Positions 17,575 through 26,488 of a stretch of 64,000 bases of DNA are shown here, piece after piece. Made by a program: the position numbers and the translations under genes. The notes beneath the pieces were generated by a model. The model was given only the letters and a program-made list of their open reading frames with translations, ran no database searches and had not been told where the DNA came from. Within the stretch, counting starts at the first letter, position 1. Every line of letters starts with the position of its first letter. Source of the stretch: Cellulomonas avistercoris (GTDB taxonomy: Bacteria; Actinomycetota; Actinomycetes; Actinomycetales; Cellulomonadaceae); assembly GCF_014836445.1 (NCBI RefSeq), contig NZ_JACSQV010000006.1, positions 24,498-88,497 on the forward strand, written 5' to 3'.

Positions 17575-19112
17575 CTGTGGGGCTCCACGAGCTCGAACGA
17601 CTCGGCCTCGCCGTCGACGAGGCCGACGGCAGGCAGGTCGAGGACGAACCCGACGCCGGGGCCGGCGCCGGGAGGGGGGTGCTCGAGGAACACGCGTCCC
17701 CCGTGGGCGGCGGCGATGGCCGCGACGATCGGCAGGCCCAGGCCGGCGCCGTGCTGCACGCGGTCGGCCTGGCCGCGGTGGAAGCGCTCGAAGATCCGGG
17801 CCTCCTCCTCGCGGGGGACACCCGGCCCCTCGTCGCGGACCCACACCAGCACGCGGCCGTCCGCGACCTCGCTGCCCAGGCGCACGAGGGCGCCGGGCGC
17901 GGAGAAGCGCACGGCGTTCGCGAGCAGCTGCAACCACGCCTGCGTGATGCGCTGCGCGTCGAGCTCGACGACGACGTCGGCGCGCGCCACGACGACGAAC
18001 CGGCGCTCGCCCAGCCCGCGGGCCTTCTCCAGCACGTCGTCCGTGAGGCGACCCACGTCCACGGGCGCGCGGCGCACGAAGTCGGGCCGGTCGACCGTGG
18101 CCAGGGTCACGAGGTCGTCGACGAGGCGCTGCATGCGGTCGAGCTCGTCAAGGGCGAGCGACTGCGTCGCGCGCACGTCGGTCTCGTCACCCGGGTCGAG
18201 CAGCTCGAGGTGGCCGCGCACGATCGTCAGCGGGGTCCGCAGCTCGTGCCCGACGTCGTCCAGCAGCTCGCGCTGCGACCCGAAGGCACGCTCGAGGCGC
18301 TCGAGCATCGAGTTCACGGACGCGGCCAGGTCGGCGAGGTCGTCCTTGCCGGTCACCTCGATCCGCTCGGACAGGTCCGACTCGGTCACGCGCCGCACGG
18401 TGTCGCGCAGCACCCGCACGGGTCGCAGCATCCGGCCCACGACGAACCACGCGACGAGCGACGTGACGACCAGTGCGGCGGCACCGACCGCGGAGTAGGT
18501 GAGGAAGATCCGCCACACGCCCGCGTTCTGCGCGGTGCGGTCGGACGCGACCACGAACATGCCGGCGACGTCCGGGTCGGCGTCGAGCCGCACCGGCACC
18601 GCGACCAGGCGGTACTCCGTGACGGACGTGCGCACGGTGCGCGGGAAGCCGGCGAGGGCGTCGTCCGCGGGCAGCGCCCGCAACCACGCCATGAGCTCCT
18701 CGTCGGTGTCGAGGCGGACGGCGCGCGTCTCGTCGGCCGGGCGCACGAAGAAGGTGCCGTCGAGGGTCGAGAGCACGCCCTCGTGCTCACCCGGCACGCG
18801 CGCCTCCACGGCCTTGAGCAGCAGCCGCTCGACGGACGACCACGGGACGCGCGAGCCGTCCGGCTGGGCCTCGCCCTCGACCTGCGCGGTGCGCAGCGCG
18901 CTGACGGCGCGCGTCAGCGAGTCGTCGATGCGCGCGTCCGTCGCGCGCAGCTGCAGCGCGAGGCCTGTCACGCCCGAGATCGTCATGGCGGCCGCGGTCA
19001 GCGCCACGACCGCGGTCATCAGCCGACCCCGGACGGTGACGCGCGACGTGGGCCGGCGGGCGGCCTCGGGGGGCACGACGAGGGCGTGCCCCGTCGTCGG
19101 CCCGTTCCGCAT
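17571..19112 (-). CDS. Membrane sensor histidine kinase
   Basis: 513 residues. TM1 lies at about residues 31-54, an extracytoplasmic sensor of about 145 residues follows, TM2 lies at about 203-226, then HAMP. The HisKA phosphoacceptor His289 is in DVGHELRTPL, and a HATPase domain ends the protein with VRDEGPGVP and GAGLGLPIV. It signals to the adjacent OmpR-type regulator. The ATG at 19112 has no Shine-Dalgarno; TACTGT lies five bases before it, suggesting a leaderless mRNA. The external signal is unknown. Confidence 0.92.
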   Translation of the reverse strand: MRNGPTTGHALVVPPEAARRPTSRVTVRGRLMTAVVALTAAAMTISGVTGLALQLRATDARIDDSLTRAVSALRTAQVEGEAQPDGSRVPWSSVERLLLKAVEARVPGEHEGVLSTLDGTFFVRPADETRAVRLDTDEELMAWLRALPADDALAGFPRTVRTSVTEYRLVAVPVRLDADPDVAGMFVVASDRTAQNAGVWRIFLTYSAVGAAALVVTSLVAWFVVGRMLRPVRVLRDTVRRVTESDLSERIEVTGKDDLADLAASVNSMLERLERAFGSQRELLDDVGHELRTPLTIVRGHLELLDPGDETDVRATQSLALDELDRMQRLVDDLVTLATVDRPDFVRRAPVDVGRLTDDVLEKARGLGERRFVVVARADVVVELDAQRITQAWLQLLANAVRFSAPGALVRLGSEVADGRVLVWVRDEGPGVPREEEARIFERFHRGQADRVQHGAGLGLPIVAAIAAAHGGRVFLEHPPPGAGPGVGFVLDLPAVGLVDGEAESFELVEPHR

Positions 19113-19184
19113 GGGGGACAGTATGGTCGCGCGTCCACCGCGGCAGTAGGCCCGTCCGAGCGCCGGTCGGGACCCGCTCGTCGG

Positions 19185-19814
19185 TCACGCGCCCGGCAGG
19201 ATCCCCCGCGCGATCGCGACCGTCACGGCGTGCGTGCGGTCGTCGACCCCCAGCTTGGCGAACGCCCGCAGCAGGTGCGTCTTGACCGTGGCCTCCGTGA
19301 TGAACAGCTCGCGGCCGATCGCGGCGTTCGACAGGCCGCGCGCGACCCCCGCGAGCACCTCGCGCTCGCGGGGCGTGAGCCGGTCGGCGTTGTCGCCGCG
19401 CACCTGCTGGACGAGCCGACGCGCGACCGACGGCGACAGCGCGGACTCGCCGCGCGCGGCGGCGCGCACGGCCGCGACCAGCTGCTCGCGCGGCGTGTCC
19501 TTCAGCAGGTAGCCGGTCGCGCCCGCCTCCACCGCCCGCAGGATGTCGGTGTCCGTCTCGTACGTCGTCAGGACCAGGACGTGCACGCCGGGGAGCTCGG
19601 CGACGATCCGGGCCGTGGCGGCCGCGCCGTCCGTGCCGGGCATCCGCAGGTCCATGAGGACGACGTCCGGCCGCAGCTCGTGCGCGCGGGCGACCGCCTG
19701 CTCGCCGTCGCCCGCCTCGCCGACGACCTCGAGGTCGGGCTCGAGGTCCAGCAGCGCGGCGATCCCCGAGCGCACGACGGGGTGGTCGTCGGCGACCACG
19801 ACGCGCACGCTCAC
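19185..19814 (-). CDS. NarL/FixJ-family response regulator
   Basis: 209 residues. The receiver has DD at 9-10, phosphoacceptor Asp55 in VLMDLRMPG and GYLLKDTP; the LuxR-type HTH reads LTPREREVLAGVARGLSNAAIGREL. The start is GTG at 19814, overlapping the upstream kinase's TGA (GTGA). With that kinase and the ABC transporter upstream on the same strand it forms a unit like those that sense cell-envelope or antibiotic stress and control an exporter. That role is inferred. Confidence 0.93.
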   Translation of the reverse strand: MSVRVVVADDHPVVRSGIAALLDLEPDLEVVGEAGDGEQAVARAHELRPDVVLMDLRMPGTDGAAATARIVAELPGVHVLVLTTYETDTDILRAVEAGATGYLLKDTPREQLVAAVRAAARGESALSPSVARRLVQQVRGDNADRLTPREREVLAGVARGLSNAAIGRELFITEATVKTHLLRAFAKLGVDDRTHAVTVAIARGILPGA

Positions 19815-21022
19815 GACGACCCGGCCGGCACCTGCAGGCGCACGCGCGTGCCCCGGCCCGGCGCCGCCGTGACGTCGAGCGTGCCGCCGGCCGCGTCCGC
19901 CCGGGCACGCATGCCGCGCAGCCCGTTGCCCTCGGGGACGTCGGCGGCCAGGCCACGCCCGTCGTCGACGACCTCGAGGACGACCTCCGGGCCGACGCGC
20001 GCCAGCCGCAGCGTCACGTGCGTGGCGTCGGCGTGGCGGCGCACGTTGGCGAGCGCCTCCTGCGCAGCCCGCAGCAGCACCACCTGCGCCTCGGCGCCCG
20101 CGGTGTCACCGGCGTCGTCGACGACGTCGACCCGCAGGCCCGTCTCGGTGCCGAATCGCGCCGCGAGCCGCGCCAGCGCGTCGGCGAGCGTGCCGTCCTG
20201 CAGGTCGGGCGGGGCGAACGCCGCGACGAGCGCGCGCGCCTCCGCCAGGTTGTCGCGCGCGACGCCCTCGATGCTCTCGAGCCGGGCGGCCACACGGTCG
20301 TGGTGGTCGCGCGCGAGCTCGACCGACGCCGTCTGCGCGAGCATCACGACGGACGTGAAGCCCTGCGCCAGGGTGTCGTGGATCTCGGCCGCCAGGCGCT
20401 CGCGCTCCGCGACGACGCCCGCCGCGTGGTGCGACGCCGCGAGCGCGTCCTGCGCGGCGCTCAGCTCCTCGAGCAGGTACGCACGCTCCTCGCTCTGCTC
20501 GGCGATCTGCGTGATCCACAGCCCGAGGACCACCGCGAACATCAGGGCCGTGCCGAACTGCGCGGCGATCTCCGTGACCTCCTGGCCCGTCGCCCCGACG
20601 CGCAGCACCGCGGCCACCGTGATGGCCGCCGTCAGGGCGACCGCCCACACGACGCCGGCGACGCGCGTGCGCGCGAAGAACCAGATCTGCGTGTAGGCCA
20701 GGAAGAGGAGCACCGACCCGATGTCGCCGTTGGCGACCTGCACGACCACGACGACGACGAGCACCGCGAGGTAGCCGTCCGCGAGCCGCGCGCTCCCGCG
20801 CTGCGCGGCGCGCCGCCCGACCAGGACGTAGGCCAGCGCCAGCACCAGCATGGTCGAGACCGCCACGAGGGCGTCGGCGAACCCCGCGGCCTGGGTCAGC
20901 ACCGCCACCAGGTACACCGCCGACATCCCGACGAAGACCAGGTCGTACATCACCAGCATGCGCAGCCAGAACCCGTGCCGGGTGACCGGCCCGGGGCCGG
21001 CCTGCGCGTCCGCGGTGCTCAT
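19811..21022 (-). CDS. NarL-partner sensor histidine kinase (HisKA_3 type)
   Basis: 403 residues. Five or six membrane segments fill residues 20-172 with little extracytoplasmic sequence, typical of kinases that sense within the membrane. The phosphoacceptor His215 is in RLAAEIHDTLAQG (HisKA_3), and the ATPase domain shows EALANVRRHADA and GNGLRGMRAR. The start is the ATG at 21022. It sits 44 bases after the ABC permease stop and overlaps its regulator by GTGA, so all four genes may be one leftward operon. Confidence 0.92.
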   Translation of the reverse strand: MSTADAQAGPGPVTRHGFWLRMLVMYDLVFVGMSAVYLVAVLTQAAGFADALVAVSTMLVLALAYVLVGRRAAQRGSARLADGYLAVLVVVVVVQVANGDIGSVLLFLAYTQIWFFARTRVAGVVWAVALTAAITVAAVLRVGATGQEVTEIAAQFGTALMFAVVLGLWITQIAEQSEERAYLLEELSAAQDALAASHHAAGVVAERERLAAEIHDTLAQGFTSVVMLAQTASVELARDHHDRVAARLESIEGVARDNLAEARALVAAFAPPDLQDGTLADALARLAARFGTETGLRVDVVDDAGDTAGAEAQVVLLRAAQEALANVRRHADATHVTLRLARVGPEVVLEVVDDGRGLAADVPEGNGLRGMRARADAAGGTLDVTAAPGRGTRVRLQVPAGSS

Positions 21023-21066
21023 GGGCGTGACTCTGCCACGGGCCGGGTCGTCCGCCGCGACGCGCG

Positions 21067-21942
21067 TCACCCGTCGTCCCGCCGGCGCCAGCGGAACGTC
21101 CGCACGCCCACGACCAGGCCGACGACGAGCCACGCGGCGAGCACCGCCACCGTCGCACCGTGCTGCCACGAGGCCGACGGCTCGATCGCGGCCATCTCGT
21201 CGGGCAGGAACACCGAGCGCATGCCCTGGGCCAGCCACTTGAGCGGGAAGACCGAGGCGACCTGCTGCATCCAGCTCGGGAGCTGGTCGAACTGGAAGAA
21301 CACGCCGGAGACGAACTGCAGGACCAGCACCACCGGCACGACGACCGCGCTCGCGGACCGCCCGGTGCGCGGCACGGACGAGAACGCCACGCCGCACACC
21401 GCGCCGGCGGCCGTGCCGAGCACGAACACCCACGCGAACGTCCACCAGCGGCCCGGGTCCGTCGGCATCGGGACGTCGAAGACCAGGCTCGCGACCGCGA
21501 GCAGCAGCGCCGTCTGCACGAGCGCCGTGATCAGCACCTGCCCCGTCTTGCCCAGGAAGTACGCGGTCGCCGGCAGGGGCGTCGCGTGCAGGCGCTTGAG
21601 CGTGCCGTCGTCGCGCTCCGACGCGATCGACGTCGCGAGGTTCTGGAAGCTCGAGAGCATGACGCCGGTGGCGACCATCCCGGGCAGGAAGTACTGCGGG
21701 AAGTGCACCCCGGTGCCGGCCAGCAGCTCGTCCTCGGCGCCGAACACGGTCGCGAAGATCGCGAGCATGAGCACGGGGTAGGCGAACACGAACACGACCG
21801 CGTCGCGCTCGCGGAAGAAGCCGCGGACCTCGAAGACGGTGCGCGACCAGGCCAGGCGCGCCAGGCCGGGCAGCCGGGGGACGGCGTCGACGTCGGCGCG
21901 CGCCGCGACCGCGCCGCTCGGGGTGCCGGTGGTGGTCGTCAT
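21067..21942 (-). CDS. ABC-2 type transporter permease (DrrB-like)
   Basis: 291 residues with about six membrane segments: one after VRGFFRERDAVVF (residues 47-67), then a cluster between 100 and 280. FLPGMVATGVMLSSFQNLATSI and ERDDGTLKRLHATPL are the ABC-2 signature. It forms a two-gene exporter with the adjacent ATPase, overlapping it by ATGA. This type exports hydrophobic compounds, lipids or antibiotics. The downstream kinase and NarL regulator suggest stress-dependent expression. Confidence 0.88.
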   Translation of the reverse strand: MTTTTGTPSGAVAARADVDAVPRLPGLARLAWSRTVFEVRGFFRERDAVVFVFAYPVLMLAIFATVFGAEDELLAGTGVHFPQYFLPGMVATGVMLSSFQNLATSIASERDDGTLKRLHATPLPATAYFLGKTGQVLITALVQTALLLAVASLVFDVPMPTDPGRWWTFAWVFVLGTAAGAVCGVAFSSVPRTGRSASAVVVPVVLVLQFVSGVFFQFDQLPSWMQQVASVFPLKWLAQGMRSVFLPDEMAAIEPSASWQHGATVAVLAAWLVVGLVVGVRTFRWRRRDDG

Positions 21943-22835
21943 CGTGCCGCCTCCTCGTGGGCCGCGTCCGCGGTCCCGTCCTCACCGATGAGCCCGAGGT
22001 ACACGTCCTCGAGCGTGGGTCGCAGCACCTGCAGTCCCGGGACCTCGCCGTCGGGGCGCCCCAGGCGTGACGCGAGCTGCGCCACGAGCGCGGTCGGGGC
22101 GTCGGTCGCCTCCTCGTGCGGGGCACCGTCGACGGTCCACCGCACGCGTGCGCGCCGCGCCTGCCGGCCGCCCAGCTCCGCCGGGGCGCCCTGCGCCACG
22201 ACGCGTCCCCGCGCCACGACGACGACGCGGTCGGCGAGCCGCTCGGCCTCCTCGAGGTAGTGCGTCGTCAGCAGGATCGTCGTGCCCTCGTCGCGCAGCT
22301 GCTCGACCAGGTCCCAGAACTCGTGACGTGCCTGGGGGTCGAACCCGGTCGTCGGCTCGTCGAGGAACAGCAGCTCGGGGTCACCGACGACGCCGAGCGC
22401 GACGTCCAGCCGGCGCCGCTGACCGCCCGACAGCGCCCGGGTGCGCGTCGTGGCCTTGGCGCGCAGGCCCACCGCGTCGATGACCTGCTCGGGGTCCCGC
22501 GGCGAGGGGTAGAAGCCGGCCATGTGGTGCACGATCTCGCGGACCGTCACCTCGGCGAGGTCGTGGTTGTCCTGCAGCACCACGCCGATCCGGGAGCGCC
22601 AGGCGCGTCCGCCGCGCGCCGGGTCGGCACCCAGCACGCGCACGTGGCCCGCATCGGCCCGCCGGAACCCCTCGAGGGTCTCGACCGTCGTCGTCTTGCC
22701 CGCGCCGTTGGGGCCCAGGACCGCCACGATCTCGCCGTGCTCGACGCGCAGGTCCAGACCGTCGACCGCGCGCTTCTCGCCGTAGCGCTTGTGCAGGCCC
22801 TCGACCAGGACGGCCGGGGCGTTCGTCGTCGTCAT
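21939..22835 (-). CDS. ABC transporter ATPase (DrrA-like)
   Basis: 298 residues. Walker A GPNGAGKT is at residues 41-48, the signature LSGGQRRRLDVALG and Walker B LLFLDEPTTGFD lie in the middle, and the H-loop is LLTTHYLEEAERLADRV. The ~75-residue C-terminal extension is typical of DrrA-type drug exporters. It precedes and overlaps the permease. Upstream, 54 bases before the start, lies a perfect 28-bp palindrome that may terminate the aminotransferase transcript or bind a regulator of this operon. Confidence 0.92.
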   Translation of the reverse strand: MTTTNAPAVLVEGLHKRYGEKRAVDGLDLRVEHGEIVAVLGPNGAGKTTTVETLEGFRRADAGHVRVLGADPARGGRAWRSRIGVVLQDNHDLAEVTVREIVHHMAGFYPSPRDPEQVIDAVGLRAKATTRTRALSGGQRRRLDVALGVVGDPELLFLDEPTTGFDPQARHEFWDLVEQLRDEGTTILLTTHYLEEAERLADRVVVVARGRVVAQGAPAELGGRQARRARVRWTVDGAPHEEATDAPTALVAQLASRLGRPDGEVPGLQVLRPTLEDVYLGLIGEDGTADAAHEEAAR

Positions 22836-22888
22836 GCTCCCAGCCTCCCGCCACGGCTCGCCGTGGCGCGAGGACCGCGCGGTCGGTG

Positions 22889-22916
22889 CCGGGGTCCACC
22901 GATCGGTGGACCCCGG
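22889..22916. repeat. Perfect 28-bp palindrome between aminotransferase and ABC genes
   Basis: Bases 22889-22916 equal their own reverse complement, with central GATC. On the transcribed minus strand it begins 16 bases after the aminotransferase stop, so as RNA it would be a 12-bp hairpin with a GATC loop, probably a terminator. Its position before the ABC start also allows an operator role. Confidence 0.7.
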
Positions 22917-22932
22917 GGGTCAGCCGTGGGCG

Positions 22933-24177
22933 TCAGGCGCGCGGGGTCGCCTCGGCCAGCAGCGACTGGATGCGGCCGACGCCCTCCGCGAGGTCGTCGT
23001 CGCCCAGGGCGTACGACAGCCGCAGGTAGCCGCTGGGCCCGAACGCCTCGCCGGGCACGACCGCGACCTCGACCTCGTCCAGGATCAGCGACGCGAGCTC
23101 GGCCGACGTCGTGGGGGTGACGCCGCGGATCGTGCGGCCCAGGACGCCCTCGACCGACGGGTAGGCGTAGAACGCGCCCTGCGGCGCGGGGCACCGCACG
23201 CCGTCGATCTGCTCGAGCATGCCGACCATGGTGCGGCGGCGGCGGTCGAACGCCGTGCGCATCGTCTCGACGGCGGACAGGTCGCCCGTCAGGGCGGCCA
23301 CGGCCGCGCGCTGCGAGACGTTGGCGACGTTGGACGTCAGGTGCGACTGCAGGTTGGTCGCGGCCTTGATGACGTCGGAGGGCGCGATCATCCAGCCGAC
23401 GCGCCAGCCCGTCATGGCGTACGTCTTCGCGACGCCGTTGAGCACGATCGTGGTGTCGGCGAGCTCGGGGACGACGCGCACGATCGGCGTGAACACGGCG
23501 TCGTCGTAGGTCAGGTGCTCGTAGATCTCGTCCGTGATGACCCAGATGCCGTGCTCCAGCGCCCAGCGGCCGATCTCCTCGGTCTGCTCGGGGGAGTAGA
23601 CCGCGCCCGTCGGGTTGGACGGCGAGTTGAACAGCAGCGCCTTGGTGCGGGGCGTGCGCGCGGCCTCGAGCTGCTCGACCGTGACCAGGTAGCCCTGGTC
23701 GACGCCCGCGAACACCTCGACGGGCTCGGCACCCGTCAGGCGGATCGCCTCGGGGTACGTCGTCCAGTACGGCGCGGGCAGCAGGACCTCGTCGCCCGGG
23801 TCCAGGATCGCGGCGAACGCCTGGAAGACGGCCTGCTTGCCGCCGTTCGTCACGAGCACGTCCGCGGGACGCACCTCGTAGCCCGAGTCGCGCAGCGTCT
23901 TGGCGGCGATGGCCTCGCGCAGCACCGGCAGGCCGGCCGCGGGGGAGTAGCGGTGGTTGACCGGGTCGTGCGCGGCGCGCACCGCGGCCTCCACGACGTA
24001 GTCCGGCGTGGGGAAGTCGGGCTCGCCGGCGCCGAAGCCGATCACCGGCCGGCCCGCCGCCTTGAGCGCCTTGGCCTTCGCGTCGACCGCGAGGGTCGCG
24101 GACTCCGCGATCGCGGCGACCCGGGCGGAGACCCGGGCGCGGGTGGACGTCGTCGTCGGTGCGCTGTGGTCGGTCAC
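22933..24177 (-). CDS. Pyridoxal-phosphate aminotransferase, aspartate aminotransferase-like
   Basis: 414 residues, fold type I class [14 protein letters not shown] near residue 50, [23 protein letters not shown] with Asn188, Asp216 and Tyr219 in ITDEIYE, and the PLP lysine Lys251 in [16 protein letters not shown] match subgroup I-gamma aspartate aminotransferases. It probably moves the amino group between aspartate and 2-oxoglutarate; some relatives act on prephenate. I chose GTG 24177, eight bases after GAGG, over the longer frame to 24225. Placement beside tRNA-Trp-secE-nusG is common in actinobacteria. Confidence 0.9.
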   Translation of the reverse strand: MTDHSAPTTTSTRARVSARVAAIAESATLAVDAKAKALKAAGRPVIGFGAGEPDFPTPDYVVEAAVRAAHDPVNHRYSPAAGLPVLREAIAAKTLRDSGYEVRPADVLVTNGGKQAVFQAFAAILDPGDEVLLPAPYWTTYPEAIRLTGAEPVEVFAGVDQGYLVTVEQLEAARTPRTKALLFNSPSNPTGAVYSPEQTEEIGRWALEHGIWVITDEIYEHLTYDDAVFTPIVRVVPELADTTIVLNGVAKTYAMTGWRVGWMIAPSDVIKAATNLQSHLTSNVANVSQRAAVAALTGDLSAVETMRTAFDRRRRTMVGMLEQIDGVRCPAPQGAFYAYPSVEGVLGRTIRGVTPTTSAELASLILDEVEVAVVPGEAFGPSGYLRLSYALGDDDLAEGVGRIQSLLAEATPRA

Positions 24178-24280
24178 GCGGACATCCTCGCAGAGCGGCC
24201 CGGGTCCGCGGCCACGGGATATCACGACGTGGTACGAGACCCCTCGCGCGAGCGGTTCGACCGTACGGCCCCGCGTCGCG

Positions 24281-24286
24281 TACAGT
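24281..24286 (+). promoter_or_regulatory. Possible -10 of the tRNA-Trp/secE promoter
   Basis: TACAGT at 24281-24286, with a weak TTCGAC at 24256-24261 (19-base spacer). Transcription would start near 24293, about 105 bases before tRNA-Trp. Confidence 0.4.
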
Positions 24287-24398
24287 GGTCCACCGGCGGT
24301 TGACGTCCGCCATGATGAAGCACGCCTTCAGGCCGAGCCCGAGATGTTCGGGGTCGTTCGGAGGGTGGTCGCGGAGTCGTGGCGCACCAGGCCGCCGT

Positions 24399-24471
24399 AG
24401 GGCAGTGGCGCAATTGGTAGCGCAGCGGTCTCCAAAACCGCAGGTTGCAGGTTCGAGTCCTGTCTGCCCTG
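24399..24471 (+). tRNA. tRNA-Trp (CCA)
   Basis: 73 bases. The acceptor AGGGCAG (24399-24405) pairs with CTGCCCT (24464-24470), with G as discriminator. The anticodon stem GCGGT/ACCGC encloses CTCCAAA, anticodon CCA at 24432-24434. The 3' CCA is not encoded. Location directly before secE-nusG is a conserved bacterial arrangement. Confidence 0.96.
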
Positions 24472-24629
24472 CGCACGCGACCGGCTCGGCCTCGGGACTC
24501 CCGAGGCCCGGGTCGGTGTCGTGAGCAGGACCGCCGGCCGGTCCGGCGCGTCGCGTCGGCCGGTCCGTCCGTCCTCGACAGCGGCACCCGTCCCCGGGCG
24601 TCGCACCGACGACCAGACAGGGGCCAGAC

Positions 24630-24911
24630 GTGAGCGATACCGCTGCCGCCGCGGCGTCCGACGCCGAGGGCTCGGCTGCCAGCAGGAGCGAGCACGCGCC
24701 GCGTCGCGGCGAGGAGAAGCGCGGGCTGTTCGCGCGCATCGCGCTCTTCGTGCGCCAGGTCGTCGCCGAGCTCAAGAAGGTCGTCCGGCCCACCCGCCAG
24801 GAGCTGGTCACCTACACCAGCGTCGTCCTCGTGTTCGTCACGGTCGTCATGCTGTTCGTGACGCTGATCGACCTGGGCATCGGGAAGCTGACGTTCTGGG
24901 TCTTCGGGTGA
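24630..24911 (+). CDS. secE: Preprotein translocase subunit SecE
   Basis: 93 residues. A polar N-terminal tail of about 30 residues precedes the conserved amphipathic region FVRQVVAELKKVVRPTRQEL and a single membrane helix (about residues 62-85). SecE stabilises the SecY channel. GTG start after AGGGG. nusG follows 99 bases later, the usual pairing. Confidence 0.95.
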   Translation: MSDTAAAAASDAEGSAASRSEHAPRRGEEKRGLFARIALFVRQVVAELKKVVRPTRQELVTYTSVVLVFVTVVMLFVTLIDLGIGKLTFWVFG

Positions 24912-25010
24912 CGTACGCCGGCTGACGCCGACGCTCGCCCCACCCGCGTGGCCCCCGGCCGCGCACGCACCGGCCGCGCGCCGGTCCACAACGGAGAAAG
25001 CAGGTTGCAC

Positions 25011-25859
25011 GTGTCGCAGGAGTCGCAGGAGCCCACGTCGGGCGCCGAGGCCGAGCTCGCGGACGCCCTCGCGTCCGTCGAGGCCGTCGAGGCGAGCGCG
25101 GGTGACGAGCTCGCCGACACGGTCGCCGACGACGTCGCCGTCGAGGACGAGGCCGCCGTCGAGGACGACGACACCGCGGACGACGTCGCCGCCGAGGACG
25201 ACGCCGCAGCCGAGGACGACGCCGAGGCCGACGCAGGGGACGACGAGATCGACCCCGACGAGGACCCGGTCGCCGCGTTCAAGGCCCAGCTGCGCCGCGT
25301 GCCCGGTGACTGGTTCGTCATCCACTCCTACGCGGGGTACGAGAACCGCGTGAAGGCGAACCTCGAGTCGCGCACGCAGAGCCTCAACATGGAGGACTAC
25401 ATCCACCAGGTGGAGGTCCCCATGGAGGAGGTCGTCGAGATCAAGAACGCGCAGCGCAAGGTCGTCAAGCGCGTGCGGATCCCCGGCTACGTCCTCGTCC
25501 GCATGGACCTCACCGACGAGTCGTGGGGTGCCGTGCGCCACACGCCGGGCGTCACCGGGTTCGTCGGCCACACGCACCAGCCCGTGCCGCTCACGCTCGA
25601 CGAGGTCTTCTCGATGCTGGCCCCCGCGATCGAGGCGAAGACCCCCGCGCAGCAGGCCGCCAAGGCGTCGAGCAAGCCGGTCGAGGTCGACTTCACGGTC
25701 GGCGAGTCGGTCACCGTCACCGACGGCGGGCCGTTCGACACGCTGCCGGCCACGATCTCCGAGATCAACCCCGAGAACCAGAAGCTCAAGGTCCTCGTCT
25801 CGCTCTTCGGCCGGGAGACCCCGGTCGAGCTGTCCTTCAGCCAGGTCTCCAAGATCTGA
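25011..25859 (+). CDS. nusG: Transcription termination/antitermination factor NusG
   Basis: 282 residues from GTG 25011; a TTG at 25005, eight bases after GGAGAAAG, is an alternative that adds two residues. The first ~85 residues are a highly acidic Ala/Asp/Glu repeat region, an extension seen in actinobacterial NusG. Then comes the NGN domain ([32 protein letters not shown]) and the C-terminal KOW domain ([19 protein letters not shown] region and [17 protein letters not shown]). It binds RNA polymerase and couples to Rho or S10. Confidence 0.95.
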   Translation: MSQESQEPTSGAEAELADALASVEAVEASAGDELADTVADDVAVEDEAAVEDDDTADDVAAEDDAAAEDDAEADAGDDEIDPDEDPVAAFKAQLRRVPGDWFVIHSYAGYENRVKANLESRTQSLNMEDYIHQVEVPMEEVVEIKNAQRKVVKRVRIPGYVLVRMDLTDESWGAVRHTPGVTGFVGHTHQPVPLTLDEVFSMLAPAIEAKTPAQQAAKASSKPVEVDFTVGESVTVTDGGPFDTLPATISEINPENQKLKVLVSLFGRETPVELSFSQVSKI

Positions 25860-25939
25860 CCTGCTGATCCCCGCCCCGCGGGGTACTGCAACCGGGTCAT
25901 CGCCCACGGCGTCGGCCCACGACACGAACGGAAGGCATC

Positions 25940-26371
25940 ATGCCCCCCAAGAAGAAGGTCACCGGGCTGATCAAGCTCCAGATCAACGCCGGTGCCGCGA
26001 CCCCCGCGCCGCCGATCGGCCCCGCCCTGGGCCAGCACGGCGTCAACATCATGGAGTTCTGCAAGGCGTACAACGCGGCGACCGAGTCGCAGCGCGGCAA
26101 CGTCATCCCCGTCGAGATCACGGTGTACGAGGACCGCTCGTTCACCTTCATCACGAAGACGCCGCCGGCCGCCGAGCTCATCAAGAAGGCCGCGGGCGTG
26201 GCCAAGGGCTCGCCGACGCCGCACACCGTCAAGGTCGGCACGCTGTCGGCCGACCAGGTGCGCGAGATCGCCAGCACCAAGCTCGAGGACCTCAACGCGA
26301 ACGACCTGGCCTCGGCCGAGAAGATCATCGCCGGCACCGCCCGGTCGATGGGCATCAAGGTCGAGGGCTGA
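25940..26371 (+). CDS. rplK: 50S ribosomal protein L11
   Basis: 143 residues, standard length. The N-terminal domain has [25 protein letters not shown]; the RNA-binding C-terminal domain ends with [14 protein letters not shown]11 forms the GTPase-associated centre with 23S rRNA and is the thiostrepton target and part of stringent-response sensing. ATG follows GGAAGG. A G/C-rich self-complementary stretch (CCCCGCCCCGCGGGG) lies just after the nusG stop at 25869-25883. Confidence 0.97.
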   Translation: MPPKKKVTGLIKLQINAGAATPAPPIGPALGQHGVNIMEFCKAYNAATESQRGNVIPVEITVYEDRSFTFITKTPPAAELIKKAAGVAKGSPTPHTVKVGTLSADQVREIASTKLEDLNANDLASAEKIIAGTARSMGIKVEG

Positions 26372-26396
26372 GCGTCCGCTCCCTCATGAAGGACGT

Positions 26397-26425
26397 GTCG
26401 GCGAGCGCGACCTGCGCTCGCCGAC
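26397..26425 (+). repeat. Hairpin between rplK and rplA
   Basis: A perfect 12-bp stem (26397-26408 with 26414-26425) and loop GACCT, 64 bases before rplA, with no T-run. It could attenuate transcription between the two genes or protect the 3' end of the rplK mRNA. Confidence 0.65.
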
Positions 26426-26488
26426 AGGTGGCAGGGCCCGTGTGCGGCCCGGATGACCACGACTGCTGACACAAGGAGAAACAGGCAG

